Origin: an uncultured Pelagibacteraceae bacterium
GTDB taxonomy: Bacteria > Pseudomonadota > Alphaproteobacteria > Pelagibacterales > Pelagibacteraceae
Direction: 5' to 3'
Length of the DNA: 64,000 bases
NCBI GenBank assembly: GCA_902569245.1
Contig: CACFTO010000003.1
Span: 91,639 to 155,638 of the forward strand
Part shown: in pieces, positions 25,728 to 35,113 of the stretch
Numbering within the stretch: the stretch's first letter is position 1
How the letters are laid out: the number at the start of each line of letters is the position of its first letter
The notes under the pieces: model-generated
What the model saw: only the letters and a program-made list of their open reading frames with translations
Databases searched by the model: none
What the model was told of the DNA's origin: nothing
Made by a program: the position numbers and the translations under genes

Positions 25728-28354
25728 TATAAACCTTTAAGAGTTAATTCTATTTTTTTAACATCTTTTTCAAGATTAGCAAAGTTGCTTTTCTCTTGCT
25801 CTACTATATTTTGTGGTGCACGATCTACAAAGGATTTATTTGATAATCTAACATCAATTTTTTTCATCTCTTCACTAATTTTTGTAATTTTCTTTTCTAA
25901 TGTTGATTTGATCATATTTAAATCAACATCTTCATCAAAATATAATTTAAATAACTCACCACTTATGACTATACTTGCAGAGGGTTTATCTAGATCTTTT
26001 TCATGAAAATTTTTAATTCTTCCATTTTTTTTCATTATATTTTCATTAGAAGATAAAAAGCTTTTATAATCTTTGTTTGTATTTTCTGTTGAAATTTCAA
26101 TAAATGATCCGGGACTTATATTTAATTCATTTTTAAATGATCTAATTGATGTAATAAAATTGATGATATTATTTATCTCATCATACGATTTTTTTTCATG
26201 ATAATCATCTTCTGGCCAATTAGCATGCATCAAGTAATCTTTTCCATCTTTATCTAGCTTATTATTTAACCATATCTCCTCGGTTACAAATGGAATAAAT
26301 GGATGAAGTATTATTAAAATTTCCTTAAAAACATATGCTGATGTTTGTCTTAACTCCTTAATATCTTCCTCATTTTCAGAATTTAAAACCGTTTTAGATA
26401 ACTCTAAATACCAATCACAAAATGAATGCCATACAAATTGATAAATAATCTTAGCTGCTTCATCAAATCTATAGTTTTTTAAACTATTTTCCGTGTCGTT
26501 TTTAACTTTTACAAGCTCAGATAGTATCCACTTATTAATAGTTAATTTAATATTTTCAGGTTTTTTCACATCACCAAAATCACACTTATTTTGTGTTAAA
26601 AAGTTATTTGCATTCCAAATTTTATTTAAAAAATTTCTATAACCTTTTACCCTGTCTTCAGATAATTTTACGTCTCGACCTGGTGATGCCATTGACAAAA
26701 GGGTAAATCTCAATGCATCTGCACTATATTTTTCGATAAGTTCTAATGGATCAATAACATTGCCCTTTGATTTAGACATTTTTTGACCCTTTTCATCTCT
26801 AACTAAAGCATGAACATAAATATTTTTAAAAGGTTCCTTATCTAAAAACTCCGTTCCCATCATAATCATTCTAGCAACCCAGAAAAATATGATATCAAAA
26901 CCAGTAACAAGAACACTTGTTGGATAAAATTTTTCAACTTCTGGTGTTTTTTCAGGCCAACCTAAAGTCGCAAATGGCCAAAGACCTGATGAAAACCAAG
27001 TATCTAATACATCTTCATCTCTTTTTAATTTCACTTCTTTTGAATAGAATTCTTTTGCCTGTTTTTTACATTCAACTTCATTTTCAGCTACAAATATTTT
27101 TCCATCAGGTCCGTACCAAGCTGGAATTTGATGTCCCCACCATAATTGACGAGAAATACACCAAGGTTCAATATTATCCATCCATTGAAAATATGTTTTT
27201 GACCAATTTTCAGGAAAAAATTTAGTCTTACCATTATTGACTACTTCTTTTGCTTTAATGGCTAAAGTTTTTGCATCAACAAACCATTGTTCTGTTAAAT
27301 AAGGTTCAATAATAGAATTAGATCTATCTCCATAAGGAACTTTATTAACTAACTTTTCTATTTTTTTTAAAAATTTTCCTTCTTCAAGATGTTCTAAGAT
27401 TAGTTTTCTTGCAGCAAATCTATCTAAACCTTTATATGGGTCAGACGCATTGTCATTTATTTTTCCATCAGGAGTGAATATATTAATTATTTCTAACTTG
27501 TTTCTTATACCTACATCATAGTCATTAAAATCATGAGCTGGAGTAATTTTTACTGCTCCTGTTCCTTGTTCAGGATCAGCATAGTCATCTGTTATTATTT
27601 TTATTTTTCTATTTGCTAAAGGTATTGTAACTGACTTTCCAACAATGTTTTTAAATCTGTCATCTTTTGGATTAACTGCTATTGCGGTATCTCCCAACAT
27701 AGTTTCAGGTCTTGTTGTTGCAATTGTTATAAATTTATCAGAATTTTCTATAGGGTAATTTATATAATAAAGTTGAGAATTTACTTCACGTTGATCAACT
27801 TCTAAATCAGATATTGCTGTTTTTAAAACAACATCCCAATTTACAAGTTTTTTTGCTTTGTAGATTAATTTCTTATTATAAAGATCAACAAATACTTTTA
27901 TGACTGACTTAGATAAATTTTCATCCATTGTAAAAGCATTACGAGACCAATCACAAGAACATCCAAGTTTTTTAAGTTGGTTTATAATAATATCGCCATA
28001 CTCATTTTTCCATTCCCATACTTTTTCTATAAATTTTTCTCTACCTAAATCGTTTTTTTTTACACCTTCTTTTGCAAGTTTTTTTTCAACTAATGCTTGG
28101 GTTGCAATACCAGCGTGGTCTGTACCTGGCTGCCATAAAGTTTCATAATTATTCATTCTATGAAATCTTGTTAAAACATCTTGAATTGAGTTATTTAAAG
28201 CATGTCCCATGTGGAGACTTCCAGTTACATTTGGTGGTGGAATTACTATTGAGAATTTTTTTGAATTTTCTTTGGGTTTAAATAATTCATGTTTTTCCCA
28301 ATAATCATATATTTTATTCTCAACATTTTTATGCTCATATTTATCAAAACTCAT
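25727..28354 (-). CDS. valS: Valyl-tRNA synthetase
   Basis: Class I synthetase of 875 residues. The HIGH-type motif is in [16 protein letters not shown], the KMSKS motif in [14 protein letters not shown], and the editing domain has [16 protein letters not shown]-terminal residues 810-875 form the tRNA-binding coiled coil typical of ValRS. First gene of the valS-ilvD-manC run; the upstream 119 bases to tRNA-Cys show no clear regulatory structure. Confidence 0.96.
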   Translation of the reverse strand: MSFDKYEHKNVENKIYDYWEKHELFKPKENSKKFSIVIPPPNVTGSLHMGHALNNSIQDVLTRFHRMNNYETLWQPGTDHAGIATQALVEKKLAKEGVKKNDLGREKFIEKVWEWKNEYGDIIINQLKKLGCSCDWSRNAFTMDENLSKSVIKVFVDLYNKKLIYKAKKLVNWDVVLKTAISDLEVDQREVNSQLYYINYPIENSDKFITIATTRPETMLGDTAIAVNPKDDRFKNIVGKSVTIPLANRKIKIITDDYADPEQGTGAVKITPAHDFNDYDVGIRNKLEIINIFTPDGKINDNASDPYKGLDRFAARKLILEHLEEGKFLKKIEKLVNKVPYGDRSNSIIEPYLTEQWFVDAKTLAIKAKEVVNNGKTKFFPENWSKTYFQWMDNIEPWCISRQLWWGHQIPAWYGPDGKIFVAENEVECKKQAKEFYSKEVKLKRDEDVLDTWFSSGLWPFATLGWPEKTPEVEKFYPTSVLVTGFDIIFFWVARMIMMGTEFLDKEPFKNIYVHALVRDEKGQKMSKSKGNVIDPLELIEKYSADALRFTLLSMASPGRDVKLSEDRVKGYRNFLNKIWNANNFLTQNKCDFGDVKKPENIKLTINKWILSELVKVKNDTENSLKNYRFDEAAKIIYQFVWHSFCDWYLELSKTVLNSENEEDIKELRQTSAYVFKEILIILHPFIPFVTEEIWLNNKLDKDGKDYLMHANWPEDDYHEKKSYDEINNIINFITSIRSFKNELNISPGSFIEISTENTNKDYKSFLSSNENIMKKNGRIKNFHEKDLDKPSASIVISGELFKLYFDEDVDLNMIKSTLEKKITKISEEMKKIDVRLSNKSFVDRAPQNIVEQEKSNFANLEKDVKKIELTLKGL

Positions 28355-28473
28355 TGATTTGTTTTATAAATTAATCAAATTAATAAACAATAATGAAAAT
28401 CATTGCTAAATTTATAGACTAATGATCAAAATGAATTATACAAATGTCGATTACCAAATATTTTATATTTGAT

Positions 28474-28547
28474 GGCAACGTGGCGGAATGGTTACGCAGA
28501 GGATTGCAAATCCTTGTATCCCGGTTCGATTCCGGGCGTTGCCTCCA
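28474..28547 (+). tRNA. tRNA-Cys (GCA)
   Basis: Acceptor GGCAACG pairs with CGTTGCC; anticodon loop TTGCAAA carries GCA; T-loop GGTTCGATTCC. The CCA end is encoded. Confidence 0.95.
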
Positions 28548-28596
28548 AAAAAAGTATTGAGATAAGTTTTAAAAAAAGTAAGTTGTGTGAAAATAT

Positions 28597-28672
28597 TCCT
28601 CGGTAGCTCAGTTGGTAGAGCAGTTGACTGTTAATCAATTGGTCGCAGGTTCGAGTCCTGCCCGAGGAGCCA
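28597..28672 (+). tRNA. tRNA-Asn (GTT)
   Basis: Acceptor TCCTCGG pairs with CCGAGGA; D-loop AGCTCAGTTGGTAGAGC; anticodon GTT in CTGTTAA; T-loop GGTTCGAGTCC; CCA encoded. It lies 49 bases after tRNA-Cys. Confidence 0.95.
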
Positions 28673-28678
28673 AATCAA

Positions 28679-29050
28679 TTAAACAGCTTTAGAAGTATTT
28701 ATTTGTGCTATTTGTAAATTTTTTCCGAATTTAATTTTTTGATCCTGAGTTAACTCTGAGTAAACTTTAACTAAGAAGTTATAGTTTACATTCATGTGTC
28801 CCTCTTTTGATTTGTCAAGATTTACTAAATATTCTGAAAAATCCTCAAAGAAATAACTGATTGGAACTTTTAAATAATTAGACAATTGTAATAATCTAAT
28901 AGAACTTACGCCGTTAGTTCCTTTTTCATACTTTTGGATTTGTTGAAAAGTTACGTTTATAGCTTTTGCTACTTTAGTTTGAGTTAAACCTAGTGCTAAT
29001 CGTCTTAGCTTTAGCTTATTGCCAAGATGTTTGTTAAAATTATCTTCCAT
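28679..29050 (-). CDS. XRE-family DNA-binding regulator
   Basis: A 123-residue protein with an N-terminal Cro/C1-type helix-turn-helix (about residues 10-65): LGNKLKLRRLALGLTQTKVAKAINVTFQQIQKYEKGTNGVSS. It resembles a regulator type common in alphaproteobacteria with a short C-terminal tail and no enzyme domain. It ends 6 bases from tRNA-Asn and sits 145 bases from aapP, so the aap operon is a possible but unproven target. Confidence 0.8.
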   Translation of the reverse strand: MEDNFNKHLGNKLKLRRLALGLTQTKVAKAINVTFQQIQKYEKGTNGVSSIRLLQLSNYLKVPISYFFEDFSEYLVNLDKSKEGHMNVNYNFLVKVYSELTQDQKIKFGKNLQIAQINTSKAV

Positions 29051-29195
29051 TCAAGACCCCTCTTTAAATAAAATAATAATGTGAGTTAATCTAAATAGAA
29101 AACTTTATGCAAGTAAAATAATTTTTAAAAAAAATGGTTTTTTTAACTTATTCAAAACCTGTCAAGTAACTTTTTATGAAGTCTTTAGAATTATT

Positions 29196-29930
29196 TTAAA
29201 GAATTTGGCTTAAAAAAAGCTTAGTTCTGTCACTCTTTGGGTTAGCAAAGAATTCTTTAGTGTCTGCCTTCTCAATTATCATTCCCTCATCCATAAAAAT
29301 GACTTCATCAGCAACTTCTTTTGCAAATCCCATCTCATGTGTCACAACAATCATCGTCATTCCGCCTTTTGCAAGACTTACCATTGCATCTAACACTTCT
29401 TTTATCATTTCTGGGTCTAAGGCTGAAGTTGGCTCGTCAAATAACATAATTTTTGGTTGCATGCATAATGCTCTTGCTATCGCACAACGCTGTTGTTGAC
29501 CTCCAGAGAGTTGTCCAGGGAACTTATTGGCCTGATCATCTATTTGTACTTTTTTAAGTTGGTCTAATGCAAGTTCTTGAGCTTCTTTTTTTGGCATTTT
29601 TTTTACCCAAATTGGTGCAAGAGTACAATTATCTAAAATTGATAAGTGTGGAAATAAATTAAATTGTTGAAAAACCATTCCAACTTCAGCTCTAATTTTT
29701 TCAATATCTTTTGTTTTTTCTGATAGTTCATTTCCATCAACAATTATATCTCCTTCTTGGTGCTCTTCTAATCTATTAATACATCTAATCAGTGTAGATT
29801 TACCCGATCCTGATGGTCCACATACTACAATTTTTTTATTTGCCTCAACCTCAAGATTTATGTTTTTTAAAACTTGAAAATCACCGAACCATTTATTCAT
29901 ATTTTGAATTTTTATAATTGGATCAGGCAT
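29196..29930 (-). CDS. aapP: General L-amino acid ABC transporter ATPase
   Basis: A 244-residue ATPase of the polar amino acid class. Walker [10 protein letters not shown], signature [13 protein letters not shown], Walker [16 protein letters not shown] and switch [15 protein letters not shown] are all present. It energises AapQM, encoded just upstream with a 3-base gap. The last gene of aapJQMP. Confidence 0.93.
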   Translation of the reverse strand: MPDPIIKIQNMNKWFGDFQVLKNINLEVEANKKIVVCGPSGSGKSTLIRCINRLEEHQEGDIIVDGNELSEKTKDIEKIRAEVGMVFQQFNLFPHLSILDNCTLAPIWVKKMPKKEAQELALDQLKKVQIDDQANKFPGQLSGGQQQRCAIARALCMQPKIMLFDEPTSALDPEMIKEVLDAMVSLAKGGMTMIVVTHEMGFAKEVADEVIFMDEGMIIEKADTKEFFANPKSDRTKLFLSQIL

Positions 29931-29933
29931 ATT

Positions 29934-31205
29934 TTATCTTTCAGTTTTATATTTTGCCTCTAAGTTATAACTATATTTACTCATTGCATAGCATATAATC
30001 CAGAATACTATTGATGCAAAAATATATCCCTCCATCGCAAATCCTAGCCATTTTGGATTTGTTTTTGCTAAAGCAAGCATACCTGCTAGTTCAGCTAAAC
30101 CAACTACAAAGATTAAAGGAGTATCTTTAACTAATGCTAAAAAGGTATTTGCTATCCCAGGTATAACTAATTTTAGTGCTTGAGGTAAAATTACAAAAAT
30201 ATGCATTTTCCAATAACCCATTCCTAAAGATTTTGCTGCATCGTATTGACCTCTAGGAAGAGATTGTAAACCTCCTCTTATTACCTCTGCACAGTAAGCA
30301 GCCTCAAACAATGTAATCGCAATAATTACTCTTACCAATTTATCCATGAAAAAATCTTCAGGAAGAAACATTGGAAACATTACAGAGGACATAAATAATA
30401 CTGTAATCAATGGAACACCTCTCCAAAATTCAATATAACATATTGATATATATTTTATTACTGGAAGATTAGATCTTCTTCCTAATGCAAAAATCATACC
30501 TAGTGGAAAACAGAAAATTAGACAGAAAAAAGAAACTATAAAAGTAAGTGACAATCCTCCCCATGCTCCAGTTTCTACCCATTGAAGTCCAAATGATCCA
30601 CCAGATATTAAATAGTAAATAACTAAATATGCAATTACTGGATAGATAATAACATAATACAATGCTAAATATTTTTTCAAATTTTCCTTCATGAAATATC
30701 CAACAAAGCCTAGTGCTATAACTAATATAAATGCAGTATTAATCCTCCAATGAAATTCATTGGGATACATTCCATACATAAATCTTCTGAACCAAACTTT
30801 AATGTATGTCCAACAAGCGCCTGTACCCGTACAAGCATCTTTTGAGTCGCCAGAAATAGTGGCGTCAAAAATCATCCAACTTAGAGACTGCGGAAGAGCT
30901 TTTATAATTGAAAATAATATTACTAGAGTTAGTAAAGCATTAAAATTATTTGTGTTTATATTTTTATTTAATAAATCTAATTTTTTATTTCCTGAATAAT
31001 CAATTCTCATCATATTTAATCCAATTAATCCTATGATTAATGGAAACAAACTAGTTAAGGATCCAGGTAAAAAAGATGTTAAATTTACTTTTAAAAAGGC
31101 GTTTGATATTACATCAATTAAACTTACTAAAACTAAAAATGAACCAATAATAGAATAGTTTTTAATATTATCTCTGTTAGGTTTTAAAAAATTTAGTGTT
31201 TGCAT
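29934..31205 (-). CDS. aapM: General L-amino acid ABC transporter permease AapM
   Basis: A 423-residue His/Glu/Gln-class permease. A long N-terminal part with extra spans, typical of AapM, precedes the transport core with SFFCLIFCFPLGMIFALGRRS, FWRGVPLITVLF and the ATPase-docking loop LQSLPRGQYDAAKSLGMGYWKMHIFVILPQAL. It pairs with AapQ. It starts 3 bases after the aapQ stop. Confidence 0.92.
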   Translation of the reverse strand: MQTLNFLKPNRDNIKNYSIIGSFLVLVSLIDVISNAFLKVNLTSFLPGSLTSLFPLIIGLIGLNMMRIDYSGNKKLDLLNKNINTNNFNALLTLVILFSIIKALPQSLSWMIFDATISGDSKDACTGTGACWTYIKVWFRRFMYGMYPNEFHWRINTAFILVIALGFVGYFMKENLKKYLALYYVIIYPVIAYLVIYYLISGGSFGLQWVETGAWGGLSLTFIVSFFCLIFCFPLGMIFALGRRSNLPVIKYISICYIEFWRGVPLITVLFMSSVMFPMFLPEDFFMDKLVRVIIAITLFEAAYCAEVIRGGLQSLPRGQYDAAKSLGMGYWKMHIFVILPQALKLVIPGIANTFLALVKDTPLIFVVGLAELAGMLALAKTNPKWLGFAMEGYIFASIVFWIICYAMSKYSYNLEAKYKTER

Positions 31206-31208
31206 CGT

Positions 31209-32360
31209 TTACTTTTCTTTAATTTCAATTTTTTTGTTATACCAATTCATTATTGCTGCAATAGTTAAACTAATAGTTAGATAGGTTAGCATTGTTATTG
31301 AAACAATTTCTATTGCCTTACCTGTCTGCATCAAAGCAGTCCCCGCAAATACAAGTACTAAATCTGGGTATGCAATAGCAGCTGCTAAAGATGAATTTTT
31401 AGTTAAATTTAAATATTGGTTAGTTGTTGGTGGAATTATAATTCTTAAAGCTTGAGGCATAATAACTAACTTTAAAACTTGATTAGGCGTCAAACCTACA
31501 GATGCTGCAGCCTCTTTTTGGCCTTTACTAACTCCCTCAATACCAGCTCTAACGCACTCTGCCACAAAGGTAGAAGTGTATAAAGATAGTGCTAGAACTA
31601 ATGCTATTAATTCAGGTGGTAAACTTATTCCACCTTCATAAATATAAGAAATCTTTGATAATTTTTTGAGCTCAGGTATTTCAAATCCTAAAGATACTCC
31701 ACCAAACAAGAAGGATAAAAGAGGCAATACAATTAATAGAGCTACTGAATAAAGGAATACCGGAATTTGTTTACCTTGAGTGTCTCTTAATTTATTTGCG
31801 TAATTCCTTAGTACAATGATTGAAATTATTGCTGCAAGACCACAATATAGAAATACACTCAAATTTTGCCATACCATTGCTGGTATATAATAACCTTTTA
31901 CAGTCATATAAGTTACCCCAAACCATGCATTTGCTTTTTCTGGCATAGGTAACGCCCTAAGAGCTGCGTAATACCAAAAGAAGATTTGTAACAGTAATGG
32001 AATATTTCTAAAAAACTCGACGTACCATGCAGCTGAGTTTTTTATTAGATAATTAGAAGATAGTCTTGCTACACCAATTATAACACCTAGTATTGTACAA
32101 ATAATAATACTTATAAAAGAAACTAACAAAGTATTTAAAAGTCCAACAAGAAAAGCGCGAGCATAGGAGTCTGATCCACTATATTCAATTAATGAAAATT
32201 GAACATCAAATGAAGACTCTTGTGATAAAAAATCAAAACCAAAATCAATGCCTCTATTATCCATATTGGTCTGAGCATTCAGGGTCAAAAACCCAAAAAT
32301 AAGAACAACAAACAATATTGCTAAAATCTGAGGTATAAATTTTTTTATAATGTTGTTCAT
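31209..32360 (-). CDS. aapQ: General L-amino acid ABC transporter permease AapQ
   Basis: A 383-residue permease. After an N-terminal span, the core shows GVIIGVARLSSN, WYVEFFRNIPLLLQIFFWY and the docking loop GVSKGQKEAAASVGLTPNQVLKLVIMPQALRI. With AapM it makes the broad-range amino-acid channel. A perfect 13-bp hairpin stands between it and aapJ. Confidence 0.92.
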   Translation of the reverse strand: MNNIIKKFIPQILAILFVVLIFGFLTLNAQTNMDNRGIDFGFDFLSQESSFDVQFSLIEYSGSDSYARAFLVGLLNTLLVSFISIIICTILGVIIGVARLSSNYLIKNSAAWYVEFFRNIPLLLQIFFWYYAALRALPMPEKANAWFGVTYMTVKGYYIPAMVWQNLSVFLYCGLAAIISIIVLRNYANKLRDTQGKQIPVFLYSVALLIVLPLLSFLFGGVSLGFEIPELKKLSKISYIYEGGISLPPELIALVLALSLYTSTFVAECVRAGIEGVSKGQKEAAASVGLTPNQVLKLVIMPQALRIIIPPTTNQYLNLTKNSSLAAAIAYPDLVLVFAGTALMQTGKAIEIVSITMLTYLTISLTIAAIMNWYNKKIEIKEK

Positions 32361-32376
32361 CAGAAACTATAATAAA

Positions 32377-32406
32377 AAAAAGGGCTAGAAATATCTAGCC
32401 CTTTTT
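32377..32406 (-). terminator. Hairpin between aapJ and aapQ
   Basis: Arms AAAAAGGGCTAGA (32377-32389) and TCTAGCCCTTTTT (32394-32406) form a perfect 13-bp stem with an AATA loop. On the transcribed strand it reads as an intrinsic terminator, placed inside the operon as in pst and ugp. Confidence 0.8.
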
Positions 32407-32424
32407 AAGTAATTTGAAATAAAA

Positions 32425-33465
32425 TTATCTTGCTGGTGGTACGTATAATATTCCACCTTTAGTCCATAGTTCATTTGGACCTCTGTCAGGTAGAATTCCA
32501 GTGTCTGCTATATTTCTTTTGTAGCTTTCACCGTAGTTACCAACTTGTTTGATAATTCTTAAGTTCCATTCGTTATCTAGACCAAAAGCTGCGCCTAATT
32601 CACCTTCAGCACCAACCAATCTTTTGATTGCTGGATTGTTTGAAGTTTTCATCATATCAGCATTTGATGAGTTAACACCATATTCTTCAGCTTCAATCAT
32701 AGTATTTAAAGACCATCTTACTATATCTTCCCAAACAGAATCGCCTTGACGTACAACTGGTCCAAGTGGCTCTTTTGAAATAGTTTCAGGTAATACTACG
32801 TGATCGTCTGGAGCTGACAATTTAGTTCTTTGAGCAGCTAGACCAGATTTATCTGTTGTGTATGTATCACATCTACCTGCATCATAAGCAGCTACGACTT
32901 CATCAGCTTTCTCAAAAACTACTGGCTCATATGAAATTCCTCTTGAATCAAAGAAATCTCTCATATTAAGCTCGGTTGTAGTTCCTAAGTTTGTGCAAAC
33001 CGAAGTTCCATTTTTAAATTCACTCGTAGATGCAATTCCTGAACCTTTTCTTACCATGAAACCTTGTCCATCATAAAAGTTTACACCTACAAATGTTAAA
33101 CCAATGTCAGCATCTCTTGATAGTGTCCAAGTTGTATTTCTTGATAAAATGTCAATTTCACCAGAAGTAAGTGCAGTAAATCTTTCTTTTGCACTTAAAG
33201 GAGTAAACTTAACCTTAGTTGCATCTCCTAATGTTGCAGCTGCAACAGCTCTACATACATCAACATCTATTCCTGTCCAATTTCCAGACTCATCTGCGTT
33301 TGAAAATCCAGGTAGACCCTGAGAAACACCACATCTTACAAATCCTCTTTTTTTAGTGTTCTCAAGAGTTTTTGATTTCTTAGCAGCCATTGCTTCTGTT
33401 GAAAATGCAAACAGCACAGCAAACATAGCGACTACAGAAGCCAATTGTTTTATTATTTTAAACAT
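32425..33465 (-). CDS. aapJ: General L-amino acid binding protein AapJ
   Basis: A 346-residue periplasmic binding protein with a signal peptide to about residue 27 (FSTEAMAA). Mature phrases KKRGFVRCGVSQGLPGFSN, GIDVDVCRAVAAATLGD, LTSGEIDILSRNTTWTLSRD and YTTDKSGLAAQR are characteristic of AapJ. It binds many L-amino acids for AapQMP. The 130 bases upstream to tRNA-Arg hold several palindromes that could be operator sites. Confidence 0.94.
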   Translation of the reverse strand: MFKIIKQLASVVAMFAVLFAFSTEAMAAKKSKTLENTKKRGFVRCGVSQGLPGFSNADESGNWTGIDVDVCRAVAAATLGDATKVKFTPLSAKERFTALTSGEIDILSRNTTWTLSRDADIGLTFVGVNFYDGQGFMVRKGSGIASTSEFKNGTSVCTNLGTTTELNMRDFFDSRGISYEPVVFEKADEVVAAYDAGRCDTYTTDKSGLAAQRTKLSAPDDHVVLPETISKEPLGPVVRQGDSVWEDIVRWSLNTMIEAEEYGVNSSNADMMKTSNNPAIKRLVGAEGELGAAFGLDNEWNLRIIKQVGNYGESYKRNIADTGILPDRGPNELWTKGGILYVPPAR

Positions 33466-33487
33466 TATTTTCCTCTTTTTATTATTT

Positions 33488-33585
33488 ATTTGTTAACAAA
33501 TTATTCAAAATGTTATTTTTGAATACTGGAGTAAAGCAGAAAGTAATACAACCATCAATGGTAAAATAACCTCATCAATATTGAT
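33488..33585 (-). promoter_or_regulatory. Palindrome-rich control region of aapJ
   Basis: Four perfect inverted repeats: ATTTGTTAACAAAT (33488-33501), ATTCAAAA/TTTTGAAT with a 6-base loop (33503-33524), ACCAT/ATGGT (33551-33562) and ATCAATATTGAT (33574-33585). They look like operator or mRNA-leader structures; the regulator is unknown. Confidence 0.45.
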
Positions 33586-33595
33586 CAATTAAAGG

Positions 33596-33672
33596 TGGCG
33601 CGCCCTGGAGGATTCGAACCTCCGACCCTCGGTTTAGAAAACCGATGCTCTATCCAGCTGAGCTAAGGGCGC
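33596..33672 (-). tRNA. tRNA-Arg (TCT)
   Basis: On the minus strand the acceptor GCGCCCT pairs with AGGGCGC, the anticodon loop TTTCTAA carries TCT, the T-loop is GGTTCGAATCC and CCA is encoded. It reads AGA codons, frequent in this AT-rich genome. Confidence 0.95.
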
Positions 33673-33696
33673 AAAAAACAATCTTATAATACTAAA

Positions 33697-35106
33697 TTAA
33701 TTTTTGAAAAGAAATTTTTTAAATAATATTAATATTGTTAATAGCTCTACCCTCCCTATTATCATGAAAATTATTAAATAAATCTTAGCTAAAAAAGAAA
33801 GACTATAAAAATCAAAATTTGCGAGCTCAAACATACTTGAATTGACAGTATTCATTATTGTCAAGATAGAAAGCTTAAATGAATTTTCAAATTGTATATC
33901 TGAAAGTGTTAAAAAAAGAGTTAATATAGATAGAGAAATTATGAAAATTATTATCGAGAAAAAATATTTATTAATATCTGATTTTTCAGTTTTCTCATTT
34001 ATTAATGTTACTTTATTTAAATATATTTGATTTGGTTTGGTGTGTGATAATAAATTATTTAAAGAAAATTTTAACAAACTTAAGATTTTTATAAACCTTA
34101 TACCCGAACTAGTAGAAAAAAAAGAACCACCAATCACAACCATAATAAAAAAAATGAATATTAAATTATTTGGGGTATTATTAAATGAGATACCAATATT
34201 TGAAATACTGCTTGATATTGCAACTAAAATTGTCGGAAAATTATTACTTGAGTTTAAAAAAACAAACGAAAAAGAAATTATAATTAATAAATAAATTAAA
34301 AGGTTAAAGTCTTCGCTCAAATAATTAAGTTTTTTTTTATTAAAAAAGACAAGATTATAAACTAAAAACAAACTAAAAAATGATAACATCATAGAAAATG
34401 ATAAGACAATTTTACTCAAATCACTTTCAAATAAATAATCAATTCTATTAACAGGTAAAAAACCACCAGAAGATATTATAGACAGTGATAAATTAAATGC
34501 ATCAAAAGTTCTTAAATTAATAGTCTTAAATAAAATAAATATGATTAAGGTTAATGATGAATAAATAATTATAATTTTGAGTGATTGTTTAAAAATTTCA
34601 TTGTAATTAAAAGATAAATATTCGGTAAATGATTGCTTAAGATTTTTGTCAAAAATATCAATCAATAGTAAAATTGAAAAAAGAAAATAAATACCGCCAA
34701 TCCACTGAGAAGTTGATCTCCATAAAATGAGACTTTCATCTAATTGTTTTATATTTTCAAAAATCGTAAATCCTGTAGAGGTAAAACCTGATATCGCTTC
34801 AAAATATGAATTTAATATAGATATATTTTGAATGCTAAAATAATAAGGTATTGATATTATCAACGGAAATAAAAAATAACCCAATAATACAGTAAATATT
34901 TTTTCATAAAGACTAATTTTTTTTGTATTTGTCTTATTAAAAAATAGTAAAAATATACCAAAAAAAAGGCTTATCAATAAAGTATAAATATAATTTTCAA
35001 TATTAAAAAAAATATCAAAATAATTAGAATAAATAATATTAAAAAAAGAAAAAATACTTATCAAAAATAAAAAAGAACTTAGATAAATGGTGCTAAATTT
35101 TGTCAT
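33697..35106 (-). CDS. trkH: Trk potassium uptake protein TrkH
   Basis: A 469-residue membrane protein with about ten to twelve hydrophobic segments. Pore-loop signatures are SGFTSTGFTIFENI, SSGGFLPVNR and the late SFFSTSSGIRFIK. It forms the K+ channel subunit that works with TrkA, encoded 7 bases upstream. Residue composition is extremely Ile/Leu/Phe-rich. Confidence 0.88.
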   Translation of the reverse strand: MTKFSTIYLSSFLFLISIFSFFNIIYSNYFDIFFNIENYIYTLLISLFFGIFLLFFNKTNTKKISLYEKIFTVLLGYFLFPLIISIPYYFSIQNISILNSYFEAISGFTSTGFTIFENIKQLDESLILWRSTSQWIGGIYFLFSILLLIDIFDKNLKQSFTEYLSFNYNEIFKQSLKIIIIYSSLTLIIFILFKTINLRTFDAFNLSLSIISSGGFLPVNRIDYLFESDLSKIVLSFSMMLSFFSLFLVYNLVFFNKKKLNYLSEDFNLLIYLLIIISFSFVFLNSSNNFPTILVAISSSISNIGISFNNTPNNLIFIFFIMVVIGGSFFSTSSGIRFIKILSLLKFSLNNLLSHTKPNQIYLNKVTLINEKTEKSDINKYFFSIIIFIISLSILTLFLTLSDIQFENSFKLSILTIMNTVNSSMFELANFDFYSLSFLAKIYLIIFMIIGRVELLTILILFKKFLFKN

Positions 35107-35113
35107 ATTAAAA

